Origin: Apostichopus japonicus
Taxonomy: Eukaryota > Echinodermata > Holothuroidea > Aspidochirotida > Stichopodidae
Reading direction: 5' to 3'
DNA length: 64,000 nt
NCBI RefSeq assembly: GCF_037975245.1
Contig: NC_092561.1
Location: forward strand, 6,766,501-6,830,500
A program made the translations under genes and the position numbers. The notes beneath the pieces were generated by a model. It did no database searches, was not told where the DNA came from, and was given only the letters and a program-made list of their open reading frames with translations. Positions 26,401-39,500 of the stretch are shown in pieces. Each line of letters begins with the position of its first letter. Position 1 is the first letter of the stretch.

Positions 26401-29400
26401 CAACTTTGGGGTCTCACTTTTCATTCCTTTTAAGTGTAAAAAATACTATCAGTGTAAAAATACTGCCAGGTCGTAAAATTATAGCTCTAAAAAAAAAAAA
26501 AAAAAAAAAAAAAAATAGCAATGTAAATGTAAATGGTGCCAAATGCTATGAAACAAGATGACCAATGTAAAGCAAGGAAAAAAAATGAAATATTTAAAAG
26601 TGACGACAGAGTTGAAAAAGAATGGACTGAAATTCAGATGAAGAAGAATGGTACAATGCTCATCTATTATCTGTGATAATGTTCTTTGTCTAGCAAACTG
26701 TGGACTAAAATACTACTTAATGAATATTCATGTTTCACAAGCATTATTGCACTACTACTTTTATAAACGATTAGATTTTGAGATTCTTTTTTATTTATTA
26801 CTTGATCAATTTTCATATTAATAGGATATTTACAAATCTTATAATTTAATTCTGATATTATTGCCAATTATTGCACGATATTATTACGAAAATTTTTGTA
26901 AATTAACTTGAATTTAAATGATCGAATTTTTAATTATTGAATTATCGGAAGCCCATAAAACAAATGGCCGACTGTGGTAGAGCCTTTGTTTCAATGTCTC
27001 TATTCTTCTCACTGTGCCTTCCTCTCCCCTTCCAAACCCCAAGACCCCCTCCTGAGACCTTTAAATGCATCTGACATATGGGGCCAGTCCCGAGGTCACA
27101 ACAAAAATAATGGATTTTTGCTCTTAATTTTGACACTTTCGGTTTTATTATATAATAGGGATCACTGCTCACCAATTGCTACCAACACACCAAGTTTAAA
27201 GTTCAAGCAACTTTTACTTCTTGAGATATCGTGTTTACAAGCTTTTCAGCCTTTGACCTCTGGTGACCTCAAATGACCTTTGACCTCAATGAAAAGAGAT
27301 ACAGAACAATATTTAACCGAAACAATATTACTGAAGTATATCACTTTCTTGAATGGGAGAAAAATAAAAGGATGAAATTGAAAACTTTCAGTGCAAAAGC
27401 AAAGTAGCGGAAAGGAACTTTGGTACATGCTCTTAAAAATTAAGTAAATTCAGAGGGCAGTATCCTACCATTAATGTTTAATTACAAAATTGATTATAAA
27501 AAGAAACAAATTTGGCAACTGACAAAAACAAATTTGAACTGTGTCAAGTTTTGGCTCGGTGTGACCTTGGGTTACTGATACACTTGTTACTAAAATTTTG
27601 GTATTTTCGTTTTGGAAGAAAGACTCATGAAAATATCAGATTAGCAATTCAAAAAATATGCAACATTTTAGTAATCACACTGAAGAAGTGATATTATGAA
27701 ATGCTGTTTAACTTAAGGCAGGGAATTACTTTTCACATTTCTAAATGTTTGAAGTACAAATGCAGATATTTTGGCAGGGAGTATGTAAGTTGCAGGTCTT
27801 GTTTTTCAACGGATGAATAACTTCAAAGAAAAAAAAAATTGAATTCCCAAAATATTTTATCATCTAAGAAGAGACAAAAATGAGATGAAAAATTCAGAAA
27901 AACCCAGGCTGTGAAAGTGTGAAAGGCAGGAAGAAGGATCTAAAGAGAAAAATAACAACTGATGCTGTTAAAGAATAGAATAAATTATTGCCAAATGGCA
28001 CTTTTAGACAGAATACCATGTTCGTTTACCATTGTCTTTCTGCAGTTCGAATTTGTTTTCAAGATATCAATCTCTACTTTTTCTTTTTTGTGGAGTCATT
28101 TTCAATTTCAGGATTACATCATCTCCTATATCCTGCCCTGTTTCATGTTAATCCATTTAACTTTGAAGTTTCAGGTCATAACACTTTGAAGTTTGAAAGG
28201 TTTTTTTCCTGAAAAATTTTACAAAAAAAAAAAAAACACTAACAAGAAAAATGTCTAAATTAATGCTATAAAAGAAATCACCATCACCAAGAAAAAGTTG
28301 AGAAATATTTGAGTTTCATGACGTTAGTTTCTTTAAAATTCAACTGATTTCAACCATACAAACTTCTAGTTAATTCAACTAACAATTAAGAAATAATTTT
28401 TCTTTTTTAATAATCTACCTTCTTTTTTAGATGTCAATGGTTCAATTGTGACCATTAATCAGGGGACCTACGTTCTTCAGCCTCAGAATTTGAAGATCAG
28501 AATCAGATTTTGAGATCAGAAAAGAAAAACACATGAAATTAATGTGTTTGGTAAACAAATGCTGGAAGAAATAATCCAAGCTGAAATGAAGAGATTTAAT
28601 TTCCCTTGAAGTGATACAAAAAGAAAAGTTGTTCATGCTCAAAACCATTTTTTTTTTGTGGGGGGGGGGGGTGGGGTAGCTCACCGCACTTTTTAATGGA
28701 GATGGCGATCTGCAAAATAAATTGTAAAATTCTGTCAATGACATTTTTATTTCAAAAATAAATGATTCTGTAGATGAAAATTTCCCAAACCAGAGATGAA
28801 AAATTTGTACTTTGATGAGTTTTAATGAGAGTTGTCCACAAGCTTTTAAATTTTGATAAATTAGACCTATACATCGATCCTACATTTGTCTAAGCCCCTG
28901 TCAAAGTTGGGTTCAGAATTTTAAAGAATATTTCTTGCAGTTGTTTTTTTATTTATTTTCATATGACTGAAATATGATAAACCAAACTACTTGTGTGAGA
29001 GAGAGAGAGGGGGAGAAAAAAGTGATATGTTTGAGACTTGTGTAGTTATGAGGAAATGATGTCAGTGAATTGTGTGATCCATTCATCATATGACACTTTA
29101 AAGAATGTAAAAGCTAAAGGAAATTTAAAAAAAAAACAGGATTTTTTACTTCTTTGATTGTAAACCAAAAAAAATAGATTCAACCAATCTTGTTCTTTCT
29201 TGTACCATCTCTTATGATCCTGTAACGAGAAAAAACAACAGGAACGAAACGTTACACGGCTAACGAGATGGAGCCAAGTTGGGGTATTCATGTGCTAAGA
29301 CTGACTATATCTTCAACCGATGTCTGTTAATAGGAAGCATCAGCCTAAATTTTTGTGTCTGGATTTATGGCCAAGATGTGATTTTGACCTTAATATTCAA

Positions 29401-30040
29401 CAAATGCCTGTTCTTACTTTTTTGGTAGCCTACTGCACTTTTTATACCAGGTTGGAATCTCCAAGTTTGTAAGATAACCTCAGCACTTTTTTTTCCAAAA
29501 AAATTCTGGTTATTATTAATAGTCTCATAATGGTAAATCGTACCAAGCCTAAGGCAGATGCGTTTTCACCTTCTAAGTTCAAATATTGATGTAACCATAG
29601 AAATTTCTTCCACTACGAACAAAAACATTCAAACTTAACACCTGCACCATTATATCAAACAAAGGTGTGCTGATTGCACATTTAAACGACATTTTTGAGA
29701 ATATAAAATTTTGCAAAAGTCTAATGCTCTTGTCAAACTTACTATTCCAGGAACAATTTCAGTTGAATTCAGAGAGAGAAAAAAGACACTATTTTCAGAA
29801 ATAAGGTGGATCTCCCTTTCCTGCATCTGAAATTTACGTCTTGGACGACATTTCACATCAAGAGACACGTTTATATTAACAAAACTTTTTGGTGATTTCC
29901 CAATTACAAGTTATCAGAAGGAGCACTGCCAGCATCCCAATTCTAATAATAACAGCAGAGAAATTGTGTACTTTGCTCTGTAAGGTTTGGCAGATTTAGC
30001 CGCTGGCTACGAAAGATCCAGACACAGGTACATTCTGGTA
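23480..30040. other. Gene-poor intergenic interval
   Basis: Very AT-rich between the ARFGAP start and the 3' end of the MANSC gene. It contains G/C homopolymer runs (25188, 28660), the poly(A) run at 26489 and a GA run near 29000. Frames reach only about 100 codons and show no family features. Confidence 0.5.
26489..26515 (+). repeat. Poly(A) run of 27
   Basis: A pure A tract in the gene-poor interval between the ARFGAP and MANSC genes. The sequence before it has no tRNA boxes or coding frame, so a retroposon origin is only possible. Confidence 0.5.
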
Positions 30041-30060
30041 ACCATGGCAACGTATCTAAA

Positions 30061-30066
30061 TTTATT
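30061..30066 (-). terminator. Candidate polyadenylation signal of the MANSC gene
   Basis: An AATAAA hexamer on the minus strand about 480 nt after the stop codon; it is the first canonical signal seen downstream. Use of this site is inferred. Confidence 0.35.
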
Positions 30067-30548
30067 TCTCTGAATGAAATCCTATTGGGAGGTTTCAGTA
30101 TCCTAACATGCTGCTATAAGGTAACCAATGCAAGGTTTTTACATTCTGTTAACCTAGCTTTGTTCAGCTTTAACATACCGTTAGGTAGGCAGGACCCACC
30201 TATTATTTACACCCTTCATTTCAAGTAGCTTAAAGTTGTTATAACCTGGCATTGGTTATTGTTAATAACTACTGTCGTGTCAAAGAACTTTCCAGAAAAT
30301 CAGCTCACAGTTTCAAGTGTCAAGCTGCAGAAATGTTGGTTGAGCCAAAATCCGATAAAAAGTAGTGATCAATTTATCAAACCTAGTTGATTAATCGACG
30401 AGGATACAGTTTTAGCATCCTGACGTTTTGTGACATACACTACCACACTACAGATAATCGCTGCTCCAATTTTGCGTGCTTCACTTCACGACCTGAGCGA
30501 AGCGGTTCGTAAAACCATCGTAAACCGATAAGAAAAATGAAATGATTA

Positions 30549-33500
30549 TCATGAATACATGCCATTAATTAGATAATCCACTTTGTTGTAATGTCTTCTC
30601 TGGTAGGCTTCGTACCATCTTCTACTGAGGACAACCATCACTATGACGACCAGAACGATTCCAAGGGCCAGGGAAAGTATCAGGATGACTGCAGAAAATA
30701 ACGAAAAGAGATCATTAAATGTCAGCGTGTTGAGGATCAGCCCACAAATCAGGCCAGTCGTACATTGTTCATTGACACGCTAGTAGTCGCCACTATAGGA
30801 TTCCATATGCAACTGAAAGTAACATGTACATTTCTTGAAGTCATCACTCTGGGATCTTTGGTTACAACTGCTAGAAACTCACATGTTCTTTTAGTTCATT
30901 TTCTAGCAGTACTCACTGTAGGATTCCAGATGTAGTAACTGAAAGTGACTCAAACTTTCTTCAAGTGACCACTACAGGATTCAAGTTGCATACGAAAAAT
31001 ATCTCAATCTTTATTGTAGTCATCACTACAGGATTCCAGTTACAACTGAAAGTGACTCAAACTTTCTTCAAGTGACCAATTATAGGATTCTATCTGCACC
31101 TGAAAGTTAACTTGTACAATCTTTTAGTCCTTACTCTGGGCTCTTCAGTTGCAATTCCAAGTGACTCACACGTTCTTGTAGTTGTCACTGCTGGAGTTCC
31201 AGTTACAACTGAAAAGTAGCTCATTTTCTCATTTTATGATTCCAATTACAAAGTGACCACTATAGGATTCCAGTTGCAAATGCAAGTAACTTTAACTGTC
31301 TTGTAGTCACTACTCTAAGAGTTCCAGTTGTTTGAAAAATAACTCAAAATTACTTGAAGTCATCACTGTAGGATGTCCTGAAGTAAATTAGCATCTTTTT
31401 CCATGATATCTCAATCTTAATCACTTTAAGATATCCCTCTTTTATCACTCTTTTATGTGAACAGATTCATACACACCCAATTTAGATGTTACATAAAAAA
31501 ACTCTGGCAATAGCCAGTTTCTGTAAAAAAAAACTTACAATTATTTGTCTGAAAGGCAAAGATCTTGTGGGCGTTGGCCGGAATATCTGACGTTGTGAAA
31601 GTCTCCTGAAGAGAAGAAGAATCTTTTTTATTAAAAGTGTAACAAGAAGTTGTGTCAATGGTTCTGATTGGGCACAGGGTGGCTCTATCACTATGAATAT
31701 GTCAAGTGATGTATACACAAAGCATATGTATCACTACTTTTATACATAGTAACAGTGGACCCTATCTATAAATATAACAGCTCCGGGTTTGGTTGCTAAG
31801 TACTACAAACACATTCATGTTACACTCACTAATTTGAGATGACACACTCTCTAACTTGAGATATCACACTCACTAATACGAGATGTCATACTCACTAACA
31901 CGAGATGTCACACTCACTAACACGAGATGTCACACTCACTAACTTGAGATGTCACACTCACTAACACGAGATGTCACACTCACTAACACGCAAGGTCACA
32001 CTCACAAACACGAGATGTCACACTCACTAACTTGAGATGTCACTCAATAAAACGAGAGGTCACACTCAATAACTTGAGATGTCTCACTCACTAACTTGAG
32101 ATGTCACACTAACTTGATATGTCACACTCACTATGTGATGTCACATTACTTATATCATGTTACATTAGCTGACAATAACAATCCTGCCCCTTCAATTCAG
32201 TTCAAAAATCTGCTTTTTTGTTATCCTGTTAATGTATTTTATGTAACAGGATCCTTCTACTGTGACTCACATTTGCTTTTTCCTCTGTTGTTTCCGTCGC
32301 ATATGCCTCCTCTGTTTTATGCGATTCGTCGCCTCCACCCTCCTCCGTGGAAGACTCTTGACTCTTCTTCGTACTCTCTGTCCCCTTGGGTGTCGCTGAA
32401 GTTACCTCTGTCTCTTTCTTTGGTGTTGTGGACTCTGCTTTTGTCGATGTCGCCGTACCCGTCGTCGAGACCGTTTTGGTCGATTCTGCCTTTGTTGTGG
32501 TTTCAGCTTTCTGAGTCGTGGTTTCAGGTTTGGTCGTGGATTCTTCCGTCGGTGTTGTGGGTGTGGTCGATGGCTCCGCGGCTGGCGTTGAGCCAGCTTT
32601 GGTAGTGGTCTCCTCGCTTGTAACCGATTGCGACGGAGTTTCTGCTTTCGGCGTCGTCTGTTTCGTAGCCGTCTCGACGGTTGTCGTCTTTCTTTCTGTA
32701 CTTGCAGTGGTCGCGGACTGTCTTGCTGTGCTTTGAATCTCTGCTACCGTGGTGGCTTTAACCGTCGTCGCGGTTGTGACTTTTGTGGTCGATTCTTTCT
32801 CAGCAGTTGACGGTGACTTGTCTTGGGGGAGGGTAACGCTGGTGTCTACGATGACGAGATTATCCCTCTTGGGTGTAGTTGGACTTTCTGTCGGTTTGGC
32901 GGTTGTCGGCTGCGTTGGTTCGACCGCTTTGGTGGACGGCTTTTCCGTAGGCTGCTGTTCTGGTTTGTTTGAAGATTGGTTTTCGGATGGAGGTGTTGGA
33001 CTCGTCTCTCCATTCTCATTGCCAGGTAGTTCTTTCACATCAAGGTTGGTTTTGGGTGCTGAATGAAGAGCATAGAATGTTATCAAGGTAAAATGAGATT
33101 GGGCCAGCATGCGACGTTGACTATACGTAGGCGAACCCTGGCACACATTTCTTTTGGGATATTCCTCCACCAACTTACCTGACTTACACGGAATTTATAG
33201 GACATTTTTAGTATGCCGTATACAGTGGCGGAACTAGGGGTATTGGTCAGGGGGGGCGAGAATGGTCTGTAGGGGCGCTTTCGATACTATCTAAGCGGAG
33301 CGCCACCATAGGTTGGCGCGGAGCGTACAGAAACATTTTGAGTAAAGATACTCCCTAGATCGCCGGATATGACCCGGGCCTTACTAATATGCATATAAAC
33401 GAAGAATAAATAGGTGTCATCGCCATTTTGTCAGAAAATTACACCAACAAAATGTGACAAATGTCAATAGGTATTTGGGAGCGCAATAAAAAAGTTAATA

Positions 33501-36500
33501 ATCGCAAATATGCCAAAAGTGGTAAATAGCTGAAAAGGGCGCTGGCAGTCCATTTGAGTCCATCAGGGGGGGCATCCGCCCCCCCTGACTGTATGGACTC
33601 TCCGCCACTGGCCATATATATATATATATATAGTAGAGTCTGGTCCTTGTTGGCCAAGCAAATACAAGACAGCTTCATAAACAAACTGGTGTATGAATTT
33701 TAACTTGCTTCTTGGACCGGTTTCTTAAACACGCCGGAGCATGAACGATACGTTTCTTGGACCGCACTGACTTTAGAGACCCTACTACAGGATTGTGGGG
33801 GTGGGGGTACCGGGGTCAAAGCAATGTTCAAATGTGTAGAAAGAACCAACTATGGCAGCATCATGCCAACATGGCCATCAATGCTATCAAGAGTCCTGGA
33901 CTCCTAGTGTTACTCGTTGCATAATTTTGGGATTTACGATTCTAACCAACACTGAAGGTTTTCTAAGTTATTTGTGATTTACTAGAGTTTTCTGCCTCCA
34001 AACCCTCAGTAACATCCCCATCATAAAAGCAACTAGTCCATCCGTCTAGAAACAGGAAGCTAGTATATGTACATACTACATACTGTATATCCTGCAGGTC
34101 TGTTTGGCTGGTGGAACTAGTTTCACTTGACAAGCAAGCATTCATGAGCAGGTGCTCTTTTGAGGTGTGACTAGCCTTGCAAATTCTCAGAGATCTTGGA
34201 CTGACATGATTCTCGTGTCAGGACAGGAAACCGTTGACAATTGGTAAAACTGCATTAAATTCCAAATATGCATAGCAGAGCAAAGAATTAACTATGCTGC
34301 GAAATGACCCCTCCTTCCAGACTCCCCTCATTCCTCCTCCCCGCCCCCCCCATATTGCTACTTTCTTTGGAGATTAGCTAGGTCACCCAAATGGGACTGA
34401 AAAGAAGCCCAAATTATGAACAACTGAACTACAGCCAAAAATGATTAGCAGAACAATAGATTGAAGTAACATTTAGAATACTACTGTACCATTCTCCTTT
34501 ACCTCTCTACCTCACAAAGAAGAATAGCGCATAAGAGATTTTTAACTGCCATCCCCCAACTATCCCCCCCCTCCAGCCCCCCTCCAGTACCATTTATGTT
34601 CTTTTAAAGATTTGATGATGGGTAAAAAACCCTTTCAGCAATTAGATCTCTATGAGACGTTGTCTCAGTATACGTTCTGTTGCCTGTATTAGTCTAGTGA
34701 ACGTGGAAGTTACCTTTGACCTTTCAGCTATCATCAATCCTAAAGCACGTCCTAAACACCTTCTTCCTTCTCGACAACGACCTCTTAACATTTACATTAC
34801 TAGACTGCTATTTGCTCTATAGAACTGACAGCAAATACCCAATTATACGCCCTGCACATTATGTGTGTGGGAGTATTGGTTACAAGTACTTTTTGTTTAA
34901 ACATTACAAATATCAACGTGGTAAATTTTTGAGTCACTTTATATTGCAGTGGTGTAATCTAATAGCATATATGCTATCAGTTTACAGTCACAAGTGGTAC
35001 CTGTTGTACAATATAGAAATAACCCAAAGATACCGTACTGTAACACTTAGTGATGACTAAATGGACATTTTAAGATTCCTTGCCTTGTTAGTTAATAGCT
35101 CACAAGGCTATATACTGGTAATGCATTAGTATTTATTTAGCTTAGGCACTTTGTGAATGGTAGTATGCTGAGGGATCTGCCTGATCCTGCAGCCAAGCTG
35201 CATAGGATGCAGCTTTTTGTGCTGTGCAGTTTCACACAATAAGCACTGCTGGTCTGCAGAACGTAATCTCTTATCTTTGATATTTCATTCAGCTTTGCTG
35301 CAGGGGAGTTTGCAGCAGCTGCAGCTTAATTGACAGGGTGCCTGAAATACAGTTTTAGGACTAGTGACCACTCAGGACTAGAACCTCGGGGCAAATGCTT
35401 TCGCCGAATTGATGTACACGCTCATCCCCCTTATCCCTTTTAGATCAAGACTGTCACCATATGATTGTGTCTAACTGCAATCTTGAAATTCTACTGAAAT
35501 TCTACTATAGAAATGATACAGATGACAGATAAATGCTATACATATCATGTCCTCTCACTGCAGGACTAAACATATGCACAAAGTGGAAGGGTATATTATG
35601 CTAATGACATGTGACATGTTTCATTCATGAATATTCATAAATATACAGTATATGTGTTCACTCATGAGTTCACTTCACCTTCATCCTGATTGGACTGTCT
35701 CTTCCTCCTCTGAAGGACTGACGATGGCTGACGACTCTGCTGGATCCATGAAAACGCACTTTTAAGTAGTTGCCATGGCGACAAATGAGAGTCTAACTTT
35801 GGTGGTGGCAAGAATGATGACTGGCTTTGTTGAGATGGCAAGTCTTGTGAAAATGGCAAGATATAATGATTGGCAGGTATGGCACTTGGATTACTGATGA
35901 AGGTATCATGGCTAAGCTGATTATTTGCAGCTGTGAAATGAAAAATTACACACAATTATGGTTGAAATATCACCTATTTTTATAAATCTGGAGAACAATG
36001 GATGTGCATATCTACTTTGCACGGCCACCCAGATTAAGTAGTTACATTACTAGATCTGGTAAGGTAAGCAAAATATCCCTCAAGGATGTTCGATGGCTTT
36101 TGATACCATAAAGGAAAAAGCTATTGAATGGCTATACTTGGATGGGTTTCCATAAATTGTGCAAGTTCACCTCACATAAAGCCTCTAAATACACCTTCCT
36201 AAACAACTCCTGAGAATAACTAACCGTATCTGATACCATCCCTTTCACCCCCCCTCCCCCTCCATCCCCATCCATCCCCTGGACCACACGCCGACATGAA
36301 TTTGCCTTATTTGCATTTACCTGCAGGTTACTCTCATTTTGCATTGTCCCTCCCTTCCCCCCCCCCCCCTCATCTCCTTCTCCCCATTTCACCAACACCA
36401 CTGCCTAAAGATATACTTCCTTTCACTTGAAACTCCCCTTTCACAAAAAGAATGCATGTCATAAGTAGTATCGAGATAAGTATTTAAGAGTAGTTATAAG

Positions 36501-39500
36501 TGGCTACAAGTATGATAAGTGGCTATAAATAGTTATAAGTGGCTATATGAAAGTATAAGAAGAACTATAAGTGGCTATAAATAGTTATGAGTAGCTATAT
36601 GAAGTTATAAGAAGTTAGGAGACAGGTATAAAGTGAAAATGCGAATATGTTTTGTCTAATACACAAGAAGAAGGACAAAAAATGCTCTCAGACCACTCTT
36701 TTTAAATTTCAAAATGGTAGGTGATGATATAAAAGCTAATGGTTTGGCACAGTGCTTCTCAACTAGGGTCCATGTGGATCCCCAGGGGAGAATTGAACAG
36801 CCTTGGGGAGAATTGAATAGTCTTGGGGGAGAATTGAATAGTCTTGGGGTGGATAAAGAATGAGGGAATCCGCTCTGAGGAGCAGACTCGATCTTCTGTA
36901 GTGCTAGCAAGGGTCCCATTAATCAATGATCTGAACACTCGTAGCCTACTCTTATTATTCAATATCCAATGATTATAGATAATGATGAACGTTCTATTTT
37001 GTGTATTGATGAGTGAATCGTAACAGGTAACATGAACATTGATTGATTGAATCGTAATGCTTGGTCGTTACAGTATATGGAAAAAAGTGATCGATAGAAA
37101 TACAAGACCTGTACATTTTTGTAGGAAAAATTATTTGTTGGGGGGGGGGAGGGAAAGAGAGGTTGAGAAGCACCTGTTTGGATGAAGCTTACTTAAACCA
37201 GCAAAGTAATCAATCAGCAGGGTTAAACATGAAAATGTTTACATGACTTTTTTTGAACTGATAGGAAATTGGAAATGGACATTTACTTACGAGCATGCAC
37301 CCAGGCAAAATGGAAGCCCTCCGACCTTTCAAAGGAGCAGGTACGACACATTACCAGGAAGCAGTTGATTTCAGCAGAGACGTCACTGTCGTAATAGGTG
37401 ACCAGATTGCAACGACCTTGCAAAAGAAAAAGAAGGGAATAAAAATAAGCAATACATATTATAATTCTAGATTGTCAACTGTAAGTACTGTATACCAACA
37501 ACCATATGCAAAAGTCCTTGGAAAATATCATTTCACAGACATATTTGGAATAAAAAATAAAAAATAAAAAAAGTTAAAGAAAAAGTAAGAAAAAGAAAAG
37601 TACCCAAATACCCTGGTACTGTACGGGTGGGGGGGGGTTGCAACCTTTTTCAGGTTCGTCAAAAAAATGTATTGCTGTAGGCAGCCTAAATATTACACCA
37701 CAATTAATTATTGGTAATTTTCCTCCAGACCGTTGGAGAAGGTAACTAATTAATTAAAGGTAAATATTACACCACAGTCCGAGTCAGGAGCTTTGAGAGC
37801 AAGGCCGTCAGGTCCTGGGAACAATTATGTTACTGTAATTAATCTTCGCATATTTGAAGTCCTCATATTTTCTTCTCAATGTATTATGAAAATGGAAATA
37901 TATTGTTCTTCATCCCATATTAGTATATCCCTGGCTGCCCAAATTGACCACGGACTCTGACCACATTGTCTCCCCCTCTCCCTTCCCCACCACTCATCAG
38001 GCCTGAAAATGGTCATTGTAGCCATTTTAGTTTATTTCAGGTCAGTGCTTTAAATATGTTATTTTACTACAATACTGACTAGTAAACACTACAGTAGTTT
38101 GTTTCTTTAAACTTAAAAGAGTGCTAATATATTATTAATTGACTCTCTCAAGATTAAATACATATCTATGATACTCTGGCAAAATAATATCAAATACTAG
38201 AAACCTGAACTAAGTGCCAGTATTCACATTGAACATTCTATACATCTGCTTTGAATTCATGAGTTTTGTTTTCTTACAAAACATATGCTTCTGTGTACTA
38301 CTGCAACAGCTACAATAAACATCATTACAATAAATTAACTATGTAGGAATTTGACCATTTTTTTTCTTGGGGGGGAGGGGGATGATGATGGGGGCAGGGA
38401 ATTTTCTTGCAGAGCAATCCAATTTGCTATATATACTTAATCCCCCAAGTATATACCATAAATTAAAAATTGGCAAATTCCTGGCATCTCCCTGACAAAT
38501 ATTTTTTAACACAATGCAGCATTGCATTGTACTAATTAGTATATATGTCACTGTATCCATGAACTGAAGGTTTTGATCTCACACAACTGTATTGGTAACT
38601 TGTACATGTACAGAGGTGTAAATTCCTTATTACATTCCAGTTCAATGATAGCCATGAATCATTTGTACAAAAATCACCCAATCAATACTTATATTGTAAC
38701 AGCTGTTCACCTACTGTTTCCTCAGTAAATCCACAGTGCAGGTTTTTTGCGTCACAGAGTATAGCAAATAAAATTGTGGGGCACCTGCATGTACTATCAT
38801 GTCTCTATGTTTAATACATAGCAGATGTAGAACTTTATAAACATGACACATTCAGATGGCTCGTTAACACAGCATTTAGGGTCTTTTCATTCAGTTCTTA
38901 AGAATTATTCTTTGTCATCAGACAACTGGACAGTTGTCTGATGATCGCCGCGGCACACTGCAGGCATGAAACTCGAGTAACAACATGCTGTAGGTTACCG
39001 TATAGGTAGACTATATTATGTACCTGCTCTACTTCTATGTATTGAGCACTTTTGCAGCTCAGGAAGTGAACATCTGAATCTTTGTTATATACAGTATATA
39101 TATCTCCACAAAGTACAAAAACAATGATTGAGCTGTGGGTTTGCTTCTCTGTTAATGAAAAACCCACATTTGCATAACACCCCTAATTTTGAAACCCACA
39201 TCTGCATAACACCCCTACAGTAGTACATGTTTAAAACCCACATCTGCATCACATCCCTAATACATGTTTAAACCCACATCTGCATAACACCCCTAGTACA
39301 TGTTTAAAACCCACATCTGCATCACATCCCTAATACATGTTTAAACCCACATCTGCATAACACCCCTAATACATGTTTAAACCCACATCTGCATAACACC
39401 CCTAATACATGTTTAAACCCACATCTGCATAACACCCCTAACACATGTTTAAAACCCACATCTGCATCACATCCCTAATACATTTTGAAAACCCACATCT

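Noticed and set aside
32096-33066. Plus-strand frames of 60-169 codons
   Set aside because: Antisense shadows of the Thr/Ser-rich exon 4 of the MANSC gene, where codon bias removes stops on the opposite strand.
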